A stretch of 64,000 nucleotides of DNA from an uncultured Kordiimonas sp. (GCA_947492375.1 CANLMI010000004.1:1-64000); one strand, 5' to 3'; counted from the first letter of the stretch, positions 8,973-17,263 are shown. Numbers and translations are program-made. The notes: generated by a model not told the origin, from the sequence alone.

Positions 8973-9213
8973 TGTGCCCCACTATATTGTCCCTTTGACG
9001 CTTAAATACGCCTTGTAATTACCTAACATTATCGCGTGAAACGCTTATTATTATGTTAAGGAAATATGGCATTTTATCTAATATTTACAGTGTGTTAACG
9101 GAATGATTAAGAATCGCATTTATCTAAAATTTTATACAAATACGATGTATCCTGATTTAGTGTTCTAAGTCTGGATATTACGAGATTTGGTAATGCTGAA
9201 GAGTTGCTTTTAT

Positions 9214-9250
9214 TTGCAAATGTATTACATTTTGTATTACAATATAAATG
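9214..9250 (+). promoter_or_regulatory. Promoter and likely operator of the brnTA pair
   Basis: A -35-like TTGCAA (9214-9219) is followed after 18 bases by TACAAT (9238-9243). Two direct copies of TGTATTACA (9221-9229 and 9233-9241), 12 bases apart, overlap the -10 region. Direct or inverted repeats at this place are expected operators for autoregulation by the antitoxin or the toxin-antitoxin complex. Confidence 0.5.
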
Positions 9251-9260
9251 TGAGGTAAAA

Positions 9261-9536
9261 ATGGGCTTTGAGTGGGATGAGGATAAGAACCGGATAAATA
9301 TAGCGAAACACGGTGTTTCCTTTGAAGACGCAGTTAAGATATTTGAAGGCTTCACGCTTGAGCGCATCGACGACCGTTTTGATTATGGTGAAGAGCGTAT
9401 TTTAAGCCTTGGCATGCTCAACGGAATTGTAATTTTGGCTGTGGTCCATACCGATAGAAACGGCAAAACAAGGATCATATCAGCACGAAAAGCAAACAAG
9501 GCAGAAAGGAATGAGTATGAAAAAAAGATACGATAA
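9261..9536 (+). CDS. brnT: BrnT-family toxin (RelE-fold ribonuclease)
   Basis: 91 residues with the BrnT signatures: FEWDEDKNRINIAKHGVSFEDA at the N-terminus (positions about 3-24), a central IDDRFDYGEERILSLG, and the C-terminal RIISARKANKAERNEYE. BrnT toxins cut mRNA in translating cells and are held by BrnA. The start at 9261 was chosen because GAGG lies 7 bases upstream and the family begins here; the frame is open further left. It overlaps brnA by 26 bases, so translation is coupled. The likely roles are element stabilisation or a stress response. Confidence 0.9.
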   Translation: MGFEWDEDKNRINIAKHGVSFEDAVKIFEGFTLERIDDRFDYGEERILSLGMLNGIVILAVVHTDRNGKTRIISARKANKAERNEYEKKIR

Positions 9537-9789
9537 AGGGTTATCGCCAGAAGATTTGGCGGCGCTCCCTGATAGTGAAATCGATACAAGCGACATACCT
9601 GAAACGGATGCTGCATTTTGGGCAAGTGCAAAGGTCATGGCTCCGCGAACAAAACCAAATGTTAGTTTGCGGGTTGATCCTGATGTTGTGGATTTTTTCA
9701 AAGCGGAAAGTCCTAAAGGATATACGGGCCGTATGGCTGCGGTTTTATCTGCTTACGTGCAAGCACAAAACTCAAAGGGCGCTGAGTAG
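9511..9789 (+). CDS. brnA: BrnA-family antitoxin (ribbon-helix-helix)
   Basis: 92 residues. The N-terminal toxin-wrapping part (LSPEDLAALPDSEIDTSDIP near 11-30) is followed by FWASAKVM and a C-terminal ribbon-helix-helix DNA-binding segment (KPNVSLRVDPDVVDFFK near 48-64). BrnA neutralises BrnT and represses the shared promoter. Two ATG codons, at 9511 and 9517, are possible starts. Both lie inside the toxin gene, which is the usual toxin-first order of this family. Confidence 0.88.
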   Translation: MSMKKRYDKGLSPEDLAALPDSEIDTSDIPETDAAFWASAKVMAPRTKPNVSLRVDPDVVDFFKAESPKGYTGRMAAVLSAYVQAQNSKGAE

Positions 9790-9804
9790 AAAAAGTTTCC
9801 AGTC

Positions 9805-11250
9805 CTAAGTCTTACTTGATGATAAAAAGGTCAAGCGCTCTAATACCCAATCAAGGCAATCTTTGCGCGCTGTTTTGATATTGCCGTTATACCAAGCAGT
9901 AATTGTATTCGGGCTTAAACTCTCTGGTATGCTCTCGCTGCCTTCACAAATTTCACGATAGGTTACATTTGCCCGTTTGCGCAGGCGGTCAATCAAGTCC
10001 CGATGTTGCTTTGTGATATGCACTCTTTCCGGTGGGGTGGGGGCAGGGATAATGGTTTGGAGCTTTCTTTCGGGTTTATCGGGTAACTTCTCATATTCAT
10101 TTATAACCCAATCCAAATGCTCTTTGCGGGCGTATCTGGTAGCCCGGCTTATCCAGTTTAGTACCATGTTAGACGTTAGACCTTTGGGCGGTGCTTTAGC
10201 ACCATCCAACATGGCTTTTTGATATACACCAGTTCTTTTTCGGTGATAGTCCATTCGTTCGCGGTAGGCGGCGGTTATCTTTTGCAAGGCTGGTTTTGAA
10301 TTGAGATTATTTGTTTTTTGAGTGCGGCCTAAAGGCGTGATGTTGGCTTTAGGTTTTGTATCCGGCAGATTTCGAAGCTTATTAAGCAGTGTATCCCACA
10401 ATTCGGGTTCTATGTTTTTTCTATAGCCCGTTTTGATGTTTGTTATTAAGGCGCTTGGAAGGCTGTATTTAGAGCCTGCAAGCATATTGGCTAACTGGCG
10501 ATTACTGGCGCCTGTCCGTTCCAAATGCTGGTTAAACTCTTCGCGCATAGATTCGGTAATTGTGATATTTGTTGCATGGGTGGTGCGTTTATCAGAAGTC
10601 TTTATTGCCGTGATAATGTTATCCCAATCTTCCTGCTTCATGCGCGTGAGCTTGCCTGCAACCAGTCTTTTAATGCTGAGCGGGCTATATTGGCCCGGAT
10701 AGGCAAGGTCGATAATGCGCAAAATCTGATCTTTGCGAAAATTTTTATCACGCATCAGCGAATGCAGCGTTTCCATTCGCTCTGCTGTTATCTCAACGCT
10801 GTTTATACTGGGCTGAGCTTTGAAGCATCTGATAATAAAATCCCATTGGCAGGAATATATATTTTTTGCATTTCCTGAGATAACACCGCGCATTGTTGGC
10901 GCATTTAAATATACGGGTAATTCAAAACCATGAAGAAGCGTATCTATATTCGTAACATTTGTGCGGGCGATTTCTGCATCCAGTTTTAAGCGCATGGCTT
11001 TGGTAATGGGCCGCGCAAGCATATAGCCATCCGGCCACTGAGCGTATTGCTTCATCGCTTCATCATATAGCGCTTTTGGGGCGGTTTTTTGTGCATGAGT
11101 GGCCCAATGCTTAACGGTGTTTGGCCGGATATCCAGAAGTGAGTTTTGGGTGTGCTTGTGAAAATAATACGAGCTTACACCAGTACGTTTGATCTCCGCA
11201 TTCAGGTCTTTAATCATTTTGGATGTGAGGGAAACATAGCCGGGTTTCAT
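9805..11250 (-). CDS. Six-module repeat protein with HTH-like units, 481 aa
   Basis: I do not recognise the family. The protein is built from about six related modules of 65-70 residues (roughly 7-73, 81-145, 153-218, 229-297, 324-391, 411-475). Each has a helix with R-T-[GN]-[VA], a loop, a short helix resembling a recognition helix (NTVKHWA, NTITAWY, MVLNWIS), a basic link, and a W-containing helix often ending LPD. The last two modules are the clearest. The whole is basic and has no signal peptide. The pattern suggests tandem DNA- or RNA-binding units, comparable in logic to modular repeat binders. It converges with brnTA. Confidence 0.6.
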   Translation of the reverse strand: MKPGYVSLTSKMIKDLNAEIKRTGVSSYYFHKHTQNSLLDIRPNTVKHWATHAQKTAPKALYDEAMKQYAQWPDGYMLARPITKAMRLKLDAEIARTNVTNIDTLLHGFELPVYLNAPTMRGVISGNAKNIYSCQWDFIIRCFKAQPSINSVEITAERMETLHSLMRDKNFRKDQILRIIDLAYPGQYSPLSIKRLVAGKLTRMKQEDWDNIITAIKTSDKRTTHATNITITESMREEFNQHLERTGASNRQLANMLAGSKYSLPSALITNIKTGYRKNIEPELWDTLLNKLRNLPDTKPKANITPLGRTQKTNNLNSKPALQKITAAYRERMDYHRKRTGVYQKAMLDGAKAPPKGLTSNMVLNWISRATRYARKEHLDWVINEYEKLPDKPERKLQTIIPAPTPPERVHITKQHRDLIDRLRKRANVTYREICEGSESIPESLSPNTITAWYNGNIKTARKDCLDWVLERLTFLSSSKT

Positions 11251-11363
11251 GGTTTGAGCTTATCATAGGAAATAGCGCCTAGAAAATAGGTTTGAAGCTG
11301 AGATTTGGTTCGTTATTTCCCACACTGGGTTCGTCATTTTACACACCGAAACGGCCTGAGCGA

Positions 11364-11507
11364 TTAATCTTGGTTTTTCTCGGTAGCTTCGATTTCTTCT
11401 AAAAGTTTGGCTCTGATTTGCTCCGGGGTGTGCGGGCTAATGCCGCTTTGCTCACCCTTAACGAGTTCGCGGCGGACCGCTTCAATTTCTTTAGGGTCAT
11501 GTTTCAT
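11364..11507 (-). CDS. Small protein resembling the tail of ParD-type antitoxins, 47 aa
   Basis: A short frame starting MKHDPKEIEAVRR and containing LVKGEQSGISPHTPEQI, similar in style to the C-terminal segment of ParD/RHH antitoxins that binds a ParE-like toxin. No toxin gene is adjacent, and the ribosome site is weak. It sits between the repeat-protein gene and the J-domain operon on the same strand. It could be an orphan or truncated antitoxin, or a chance frame. Confidence 0.4.
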   Translation of the reverse strand: MKHDPKEIEAVRRELVKGEQSGISPHTPEQIRAKLLEEIEATEKNQD

Positions 11508-11536
11508 AGAAATAGAATAAAGCAAATTTGGCTGGC

Positions 11537-11719
11537 TTACAAAATCAACTTAATCGCATTGTCAATAACAGCCCCAGCTTCTTCACCGATAAGCTGGTCT
11601 GGATCATCTAGCAATTCAAAGAGAAGATCGCGCGCTTTATCAATCTCATTCCATTCTGGTTTAACTTCCTGATCAAGAATGTCTTGATATTTTTTCCAAC
11701 TTTCAGTTTCTTCACTCAT
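11537..11719 (-). CDS. Small acidic hypothetical protein, 60 aa
   Basis: Starts MSEETESWKK. The start overlaps the stop of the upstream gene by 8 bases, with GGAAG as ribosome site, so it is the last gene of a translationally coupled four-gene operon running from 13361 leftward. It is very acidic and helical, with a Leu-rich end. No family recognised; it may be a small partner of the protein encoded just before it. Confidence 0.6.
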   Translation of the reverse strand: MSEETESWKKYQDILDQEVKPEWNEIDKARDLLFELLDDPDQLIGEEAGAVIDNAIKLIL

Positions 11720-12269
11720 TATTTTCTTCCTTTTTGATTTTTTGAAAATAGGCAGCAATCTTGATGGCCTGTTCGGGATTTAGGTCGCGTAGCTTTAAAT
11801 CAATTCTTTGGTCGCCCCAGAAATCAGCTTCACCATCATCAAAATAAACGGCTCGCCCGCTGCGCCCTCCATATCCTTTGCGCCCGCCTGTGACTTTGCA
11901 AAAAGCGCGTTCAATATAATCTAGGGTTTGCTCTTTGGCTTGTTCGGCTTTGTGTCTTTCAAGGGCATTTTCAAAGGCTTTGAAATACCCCGGAAGCAAA
12001 CGGCGGGTGATGTCGGCGGCGATATCTTTGGGCGGTCTTTTTGCGTTTACGCCGATTGATTTAAAACCACCGCAATGATGATGCTGAACACCTTTAGGGG
12101 ATGCGCCGAAGACCTTAAAACGGTCTTTGTCTTGGCGAAAAATCAACTTTTGGCCCCGCTCGCCAATTACTTCAAAGCGCCAATCTGATTTTTCTAGGGT
12201 GTTGTATTTCCAAGGTGGCCCAAGATAGAGGGCCACCTTTTGCACGATGATTGATAACTCGTTATCCAT
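11712..12269 (-). CDS. Plasmid-type hypothetical protein, 185 aa
   Basis: Soluble basic protein. An N-terminal region about 1-60 looks like a small beta-rich domain (WRFEVIGERGQKLIF, DRFKVFG), and a His-rich loop HHHCGG stands near residue 64. It overlaps the J-domain gene by 8 bases upstream and the small acidic gene by 8 bases downstream. I do not recognise it. The arrangement J-domain gene, this gene, small gene looks typical of conserved plasmid or ICE backbone blocks of unknown role. Confidence 0.6.
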   Translation of the reverse strand: MDNELSIIVQKVALYLGPPWKYNTLEKSDWRFEVIGERGQKLIFRQDKDRFKVFGASPKGVQHHHCGGFKSIGVNAKRPPKDIAADITRRLLPGYFKAFENALERHKAEQAKEQTLDYIERAFCKVTGGRKGYGGRSGRAVYFDDGEADFWGDQRIDLKLRDLNPEQAIKIAAYFQKIKKEENNE

Positions 12270-12750
12270 GGGCTTCTAACCTTGAGTTACCAAAACCGCC
12301 CGGACGGGTTGAGCCGTATTTAGCGCGTATCTCATCCATTGAGGAGTTACCGCGCCCCCGGCTGCGATAATCTGCGGGGCGGAAATACCAGCTTTTCTTT
12401 TTGCTGGCCCATTTATAACCCGCCTCTTTTAGGCGCTCTCGGTGGGGTTTTGTGTCACCTGTGACCCATACCCACGCCCCGCAAACTTCAATGACCAGGC
12501 CGGGAACATTAAAGACAGCATTTAGGGCTTCGTTTAGAGCTTCGCCGTATTCGGTTTGCTGTTCTTTGACATCGCCTTGATAGTCCTTGAGGGCTTCATA
12601 AGCCTCATTGACAAGTTTCATCATTTCCTCGCCTGCGGGGTTAATATCGGGGTGATATTTTTTGCAGGCTTGGCGGTGGGCTTTCTTTGCCAATTCCGGG
12701 GTAATTTCCCCGGAAAGGCCAAGCACTTTTGCAGCGTCATACGGGGTCAT
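12262..12750 (-). CDS. J-domain protein with a C-terminal plasmid-type domain
   Basis: Residues 1-58 form a J domain: YDAAKVLGL, then the HPD tripeptide at 33-35 in KYHPDINPAG, then NEAYEALKDY. The HPD motif is what stimulates Hsp70 ATPase activity in DnaJ proteins. The rest lacks the Gly/Phe and zinc-finger regions of true DnaJ. It instead has a W-rich domain (GAWVWVTGDTKPHRE, YKWASKKKSWYFRP near 90-132) seen in plasmid-encoded J-domain proteins. It overlaps both neighbouring genes (ATGA with the upstream gene). It may recruit host DnaK to replication, partition or transfer complexes of the element; this is inference. Confidence 0.78.
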   Translation of the reverse strand: MTPYDAAKVLGLSGEITPELAKKAHRQACKKYHPDINPAGEEMMKLVNEAYEALKDYQGDVKEQQTEYGEALNEALNAVFNVPGLVIEVCGAWVWVTGDTKPHRERLKEAGYKWASKKKSWYFRPADYRSRGRGNSSMDEIRAKYGSTRPGGFGNSRLEAHG

Positions 12751-13361
12751 GCCGCTTCCTCCTTGCCAAGAATAGAGGATTGAGCGACAAGACAGCCGCG
12801 CAGTTCGTCAGTGATATAAGCTTCAATGACTTTTTGAACAAAAATATCAGGGGTTAAACCCGGTCCAATATTCGCTTGGATACCTAAAAAACTGCGGTAT
12901 CCGGTTTCTGAAATGAATGGGGATTTTTTACACACTGAATGAGCACTAAAAACCAGCCAGTACATTGCACCTGATCCGATACCGAATATGCCTTCAAGTT
13001 CAATTTCGATAAGCGTGCCGGACGCTTCAATTTCAAAACGCCCTTCTTGCCCCCATAATGGCACTGTGCCGTTAGGTGCTTTGGTTTGATTGGCTAGGAA
13101 ACACCCCGGCGCATTATCATGAGCAAGAATGCCGGGTTCACCGTTATTAAGTTTCTTGGCTAGTAACTTTGCCTCTTCCCGCAAAGCCATTACAGATTCA
13201 TATTGGCCTTCCATCATAGCTCGATGATGGCGCTCTAACAGGTTTCTAAAAAACGGCAAACCTTCATCCATTGTGCTCGGTAAATGGGCTACAGTTTTAT
13301 CAAATTGCTGTTTCCTGTTGATCTGGTCTGTTTCATCTAAAATTTCAGCAAATAGGTCCAT
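12747..13361 (-). CDS. Hypothetical first gene of the J-domain operon, 204 aa
   Basis: The frame is open from 13505, but the ATG at 13361 (MDLFAEILDETDQ) has AAGGAA 8 bases upstream and was chosen. A terminator-like hairpin lies between the two possible starts, so the longer form would read through it. The protein is soluble. An N-terminal helical part (residues 1-80) is followed by a mixed domain with several aromatic and Gly residues. Its stop overlaps the J-domain start as ATGA. Family not recognised; probably element backbone. Confidence 0.6.
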   Translation of the reverse strand: MDLFAEILDETDQINRKQQFDKTVAHLPSTMDEGLPFFRNLLERHHRAMMEGQYESVMALREEAKLLAKKLNNGEPGILAHDNAPGCFLANQTKAPNGTVPLWGQEGRFEIEASGTLIEIELEGIFGIGSGAMYWLVFSAHSVCKKSPFISETGYRSFLGIQANIGPGLTPDIFVQKVIEAYITDELRGCLVAQSSILGKEEAA

Positions 13362-13438
13362 TAGATCATTTCCTTTCTTTTGAATGACCGCAGGGCATTC
13401 ATCACCCCGCGCATGAACCCTTGCCTTGCGGCGAGCGA

Positions 13439-13471
13439 CAAAAATAAACCCGCGCCATTTCTCGGCGCGGG
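13439..13471 (-). terminator. Terminator or attenuator in the leader of the J-domain operon
   Basis: On the minus strand CCCGCGCC pairs perfectly with GGCGCGGG across a 7-base loop and is followed by TTTATTTTT. It lies about 75 bases before the first start codon of the leftward operon. It could end an upstream small RNA or act as an attenuator of the operon. Confidence 0.7.
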
Positions 13472-13833
13472 TGTGTCGGTCGTTCAAAATCCGGGGATCG
13501 GTCAATGAGCTTCTTTGGTCCCGTTTAGCTGCTCTTGGGCCGCTCTGCGGTCCTATGAGCTAGCTTGCGGTGGAAGGTCATTGAACTACAGCGCCAGCGT
13601 CCACGGTTTTGATGTAAGCTGGCTATTGGGTTACTTGCTTCGGGACGAAGCTTAGAGGCGGTATTCAAGCTTGCTTGAATACTCAATAATCAGTTTTTGC
13701 TACGATGGTATTTGATTTGAACTTGTAGATAAATCACTGTAGGGAAAGAGTAATTATTAAAACCTATGAGTGTAGCTCATTCATAGACTGTGTTTAGGAT
13801 ATTTGAAAGCCTCAGAGAGCAAAGGATAAAGAG
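13472..13833. other. Structured intergenic region, possible leader or small RNA
   Basis: No gene is supported. Two adjacent perfect hairpins stand out: GCTTC-GGA-CGAAGC core at 13637-13651, and a 10-base-pair stem with a TT loop at 13661-13682 (GTATTCAAGC / GCTTGAATAC). Read on the minus strand, the region leads into the terminator at 13439-13471, which is the layout of a small regulatory RNA or a long structured 5' leader. It should also hold the divergent promoters. Confidence 0.45.
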
Positions 13834-14184
13834 ATACATGAGATTGATATCTCTGTTGGCAGGCAACTCCGAAAGCGGCGAAATTCCCTTGTTATCTCGC
13901 AAACAGAGCTTGGTAATGGTATCGGGGTGAGTTTTCAGCAAGTTCAAAAATACGAAAAAGGCTCCAATAGAATTAGCGCGTCAGTTCTATTCAAACTGGC
14001 CGATATTTTAGATGTACCCATTACCTATTTTTTCGCCGATGTGAGTAAACAGAGCCTAGAAATTGATCAGGAAGAGCTTAAAAACGATGACGAGTTACAG
14101 CAGCTTATTCTGATGTATTATAAAATCGCTGATCGGCATGTGCGCTCGCAGTTGTTATCGATTATTCGCCTGCTTGGTGAGTAA
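13834..14184 (+). CDS. XRE-family HTH regulator with no canonical start codon
   Basis: The protein has a full alphaproteobacterial-type XRE domain: VGRQLRKRRNSL, SQTELGNGIGVSFQQVQKYEKG, NRISASVLFKLADILDV, then an acidic tail ending LLSIIRLLGE. The domain needs residues upstream of the GTG at 13927, yet the frame back to the TGA at 13804-13806 has no ATG, GTG or TTG. The best candidates are ATA (13834) or ATT (13843), or the original ATG has mutated. If translation starts only at 13927, half of the DNA-binding domain is missing. It probably regulates the adjacent divergent operon or the genes downstream. Confidence 0.65.
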   Translation: MHEIDISVGRQLRKRRNSLVISQTELGNGIGVSFQQVQKYEKGSNRISASVLFKLADILDVPITYFFADVSKQSLEIDQEELKNDDELQQLILMYYKIADRHVRSQLLSIIRLLGE

Positions 14185-14365
14185 TAAGCATCGTTTACGT
14201 GAGATTGTTGTTTTTCATCAATATTTTTCTGGAAACGAGGAACGGGTATTTCCCAGAGATTTATGAGGAAAGGACCACGCAGCTTTTTTCGTTTAGCGCG
14301 CGGCGCTGGTTCGGTGATATCCGTATGTGTGGGGAACCAGCACTGCGCAGTAAGGTGCTTGAGAC

Positions 14366-15061
14366 ATGTTCTTCAAGGAATTCTCGCGCGTCACGGATGG
14401 TGGTCCAACTGTAAAGCGCGGTAAAGACAAAGACGGAAACCTTCAATATACAGTCTATGCCTATGTTCTAAATCCATGGGTGGCTTTTAGCCTTGATATT
14501 TTGCGGCCAATCATTGCGCTGGCACTTGCTGCTGGCGGAGTTTATTACGCTGCCACGCATCCAAGCGAACCCGAATGGTGGGTCTATCTGCTTATTGTGT
14601 TCACCCCTGTGGTTCTATATTGGCCGATCAGGAAAATCCTATACAATGAGTTCGAGCAGCTTTTAACGTTCACGATCAAAAAAGATACGCTGTCGGTCAA
14701 ATATCTAACGATGAATGCCGTCTTCGAAACCAATATTGATTACAAAGTCGTGCAGGGCAAACATCCTTGGGCAGAAGGGCTTGGAACGCGTTTAAATGCC
14801 AAGAAACGAAACCTGCTTGGTATTGTTAAGAGCTATCCTGCCGCAACTGCTGTGATCAAATTAGAGGGCATTGGGGTGCAAAGGAAGATCGCAAGCGTTT
14901 TCCTGCACCGGGCATATGCTGAAAAAATTGCTGAAAACCTGAATGCTTATATTCGGGAATTTGATGGCAAGGTTGGCAACCTGCAAGGTCATGCAACGCG
15001 CCCGGAAGATGATTGGGGCGACACGACAGGTGGCTTGAGTGCGCTTGGAGATAGATCATGA
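14366..15061 (+). CDS. Membrane protein with two N-terminal helices, 231 aa
   Basis: After a basic N-terminus, two hydrophobic helices are visible near residues 45-63 (PIIALALAAGGVYYAA) and 72-88 (WVYLLIVFTPVVLYWPI). A cytoplasmic basic domain follows, with a PH-like beta-rich appearance (LLTFTIKKDTLSVKY). The next gene overlaps by four bases (ATGA). No family assigned; similar small membrane proteins occur in conjugative element backbones. The 180 bases upstream, between the XRE gene and this one, contain no convincing gene. Confidence 0.6.
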   Translation: MFFKEFSRVTDGGPTVKRGKDKDGNLQYTVYAYVLNPWVAFSLDILRPIIALALAAGGVYYAATHPSEPEWWVYLLIVFTPVVLYWPIRKILYNEFEQLLTFTIKKDTLSVKYLTMNAVFETNIDYKVVQGKHPWAEGLGTRLNAKKRNLLGIVKSYPAATAVIKLEGIGVQRKIASVFLHRAYAEKIAENLNAYIREFDGKVGNLQGHATRPEDDWGDTTGGLSALGDRS

Positions 15062-15603
15062 GTGATGATTTTATTCCGCCGCGCCTTCCGACTGTTACCA
15101 ATGACTTCAATAAAGAGAATGATGGTATTCCAACGGGGCGCATGGATACTGTGAATAACACGGCCTCTGAAGAGTTGAAGCAGGGCCGTGAGCATCAACA
15201 GGCTAACATTATTCATGACAATCGTTGGCAGATGATTGAAAACAGATTGGGCCAAACGGCGAACCATACCTTTGAGTTTGACCAAGGGCAGGATACATTC
15301 GGTGATCTGGTTGAGCGGCGTAATGAGATGCGTGAGCGTCATGAAGGTCAGCAGCAAGTCATTGATGATAGCTTTGCACGCAGGAAAGACTATGTGCGTG
15401 AAATTGGTCAAACTCTGACGAAAGAGTCGAATGCGTCTACAGGGCAGCCATATGACCATTTGAAGTCACCTGATGGTGTTCCACTTCCAGCACCGCCATC
15501 ACCATCAACAGTGGACCCATCAGATGTTAAAGAGCCAGAACCGCCAAGTATTGATGATCCTTTGGAGCTGTCCAATGAACTGAGCAGTGGCAAAACCAGA
15601 TAG
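15058..15603 (+). CDS. Hydrophilic hypothetical protein with Pro-rich tail, 181 aa
   Basis: Translationally coupled to the upstream membrane-protein gene. Residues 1-60 are polar, 60-120 form a helical, probably coiled-coil segment (VERRNEMRERHEGQQQ), and 135-175 are rich in Pro, Ser and Asp and probably disordered. No signal peptide. A strong terminator follows directly. The pairing with a membrane protein suggests a soluble partner, but no function can be named. Confidence 0.58.
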   Translation: MSDDFIPPRLPTVTNDFNKENDGIPTGRMDTVNNTASEELKQGREHQQANIIHDNRWQMIENRLGQTANHTFEFDQGQDTFGDLVERRNEMRERHEGQQQVIDDSFARRKDYVREIGQTLTKESNASTGQPYDHLKSPDGVPLPAPPSPSTVDPSDVKEPEPPSIDDPLELSNELSSGKTR

Positions 15604-15604
15604 G

Positions 15605-15639
15605 AAACCGCCCCTAGTCGCTGACCAGGGGCGGTTTTT
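15605..15639 (+). terminator. Rho-independent terminator
   Basis: AAACCGCCCCT pairs with AGGGGCGGTTT across 11 bases, followed by a T run. It begins two bases after the stop codon of the preceding gene and closes the two-gene operon. Confidence 0.88.
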
Positions 15640-15766
15640 GATTTTCAACAATATTCATTCGCTTTACCTGATTTGAACATACGTCAAACGAGGAACAGAT
15701 AGCGCTCAGACCTCTACCCCTGAATTCAGGCAATTGTGCCTTAACCCGAATTTAGGGAGATTGGTT

Positions 15767-17002
15767 ATGAAACCAAATGAAGTCGTAATGACCTACTTCA
15801 AAGGGGATAAAACGATCAAATTCACCAATTTATTGATGGCGATTTTGACAATGTATCTCACATATAGCGGGCTTACTGTTGAACCTGTCACTGTTTATGA
15901 GAAAATCCGCGCTTTTCTTCTCGGTCTTGGTACGGGCTGTGTAACCTTTCTTGTTTGGAGTTACGCTATCAACAGTATTCCAAGGTTAAACAAGCCTTGG
16001 ATAAAAGGTGCTGCAATTGCCTTGATGTTTGCCTTTTGCGCTGTGCTAATCCCTTTATCTTCACAGTTGAATGCAACAAGCCTCGCTGGGCTGGATGCTT
16101 TGCAGAAGCATTTGAATGTCAGCCTAAATGATGCTGAACAGGCTTATGATAATAGCTTGAAACGGACTGTTGCTATTCAAGGTCTATCCACCGTTCTTAT
16201 TGGTGAAGTAAATAGTTTTGAGGAACGCAAGAAAGCAGAAACCATAGGTGATGGAAACACTTTGAAACCCGGCAAAGGTCCGGTGTATCGCGCATTGTCA
16301 TCAATCCAAGGACGGTTAGAGACGCTTCAAAATGAAGCTGAAACTTTCAGTTTAGGCATAGAGAATGTTTCTACGTCTGCCCAGCAACGGCTTACTAAGT
16401 TACGTCAAATAATCTCTTCAAACCGCGACGTGCGTGTGAAGGGTAATGATGTGGCGGGTGTATTTAACCTTTTGCGGAGCGACCTTGCCATGATGGATAC
16501 ACAAGCTTTTGTTACCTCTGCGCGCACCGTTTTATCGTCTCTCTCACGCGATATAGCTGTTCAAACACAATATAGTTCGATCAAAGAGGTTGAACGTGAG
16601 CAGCGCAAGGCTTTGAACGCGCTTCGTGCTGATCTGGAAGCGGTAAATGAGACTGTTGGCGAGTTCTTGAATGAGATCACGGAAACACCGCCCGGAACAA
16701 TAAAACCCTTTGAACAAATGTCTGCACAGCGGGCAACGCTGGTTTATGCAAGCGAGTTTGTGTCCATATGGGCCGGAGCGATTGTGATTGATACCGCGCC
16801 GATGTTCCTCATCATACTACTGACAATTTTGCTTTCTGATAAGTCTCGCGAAGAGCTTGATATTGAAGAAATCGATTCAATTACAAACAAACATCGCCGC
16901 AAAGCTAAAATGTCTGAGGACATTGAGAAAATGCAGCATGGAAGAACCGGGCATATCGAGCGGTTGTTAGAAAGACTGGAGAAGGGGGAAGACGATGAGT
17001 GA
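15767..17002 (+). CDS. Membrane protein with large coiled-coil periplasmic domain, 411 aa
   Basis: The start at 15767 follows a GGGAGA ribosome site. Hydrophobic helices are visible near residues 17-31, 45-62 and 74-95, and again near 345-370 (APMFLIILLTILL). Between them lies a long hydrophilic, helix-rich domain with heptad-like stretches (about 110-330), likely periplasmic and coiled coil. The C-terminal 40 residues are charged and cytoplasmic. The architecture resembles phage or plasmid DUF-type membrane proteins with a stalk. It overlaps the next gene by 8 bases, so three membrane-associated proteins are co-translated. Confidence 0.6.
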   Translation: MKPNEVVMTYFKGDKTIKFTNLLMAILTMYLTYSGLTVEPVTVYEKIRAFLLGLGTGCVTFLVWSYAINSIPRLNKPWIKGAAIALMFAFCAVLIPLSSQLNATSLAGLDALQKHLNVSLNDAEQAYDNSLKRTVAIQGLSTVLIGEVNSFEERKKAETIGDGNTLKPGKGPVYRALSSIQGRLETLQNEAETFSLGIENVSTSAQQRLTKLRQIISSNRDVRVKGNDVAGVFNLLRSDLAMMDTQAFVTSARTVLSSLSRDIAVQTQYSSIKEVEREQRKALNALRADLEAVNETVGEFLNEITETPPGTIKPFEQMSAQRATLVYASEFVSIWAGAIVIDTAPMFLIILLTILLSDKSREELDIEEIDSITNKHRRKAKMSEDIEKMQHGRTGHIERLLERLEKGEDDE

Positions 17003-17249
17003 GCTTCTTGATCTTCTCTGGGCTAAATTGTGCGCCTTTTATCGTTATGCATTAGCCAATCCGTTTAACACTGCCTTTGGTGCGGTGGTAGGCATAGTTT
17101 TCCTGAGTATTGCTGCAAGCTTTGTGTTTTCAGAAGCAGACGAGGAACAGGAAGAGCCTACTTTGGTTGAATTCCGTGAAGGGGATACATCCCCTTCAAC
17201 ACCTTTAGGGTGCGTTGAAATCGAACGTATCCTGATCTGTCCAGATTGA
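16995..17249 (+). CDS. Small single-span membrane protein, 84 aa
   Basis: One transmembrane helix near residues 26-45 (FGAVVGIVFLSIAASFVF), an acidic stretch after it (EADEEQEEP), and a C-terminal tail with two Cys. It overlaps the upstream gene by 8 bases (ATGAGTGA) and lies 14 bases ahead of the protease gene start. It is probably an accessory subunit of the same membrane assembly. Family unknown. Confidence 0.58.
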   Translation: MSELLDLLWAKLCAFYRYALANPFNTAFGAVVGIVFLSIAASFVFSEADEEQEEPTLVEFREGDTSPSTPLGCVEIERILICPD

Positions 17250-17263
17250 AAGGAGTAAACGGA

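Noticed and set aside
14263-14430. Short plus-strand frames between the XRE gene and the membrane-protein gene, including MRKGPRSFFRLARG
   Set aside because: No ribosome site, no hydrophobic or motif pattern, and overlap with the start of a well-supported gene.
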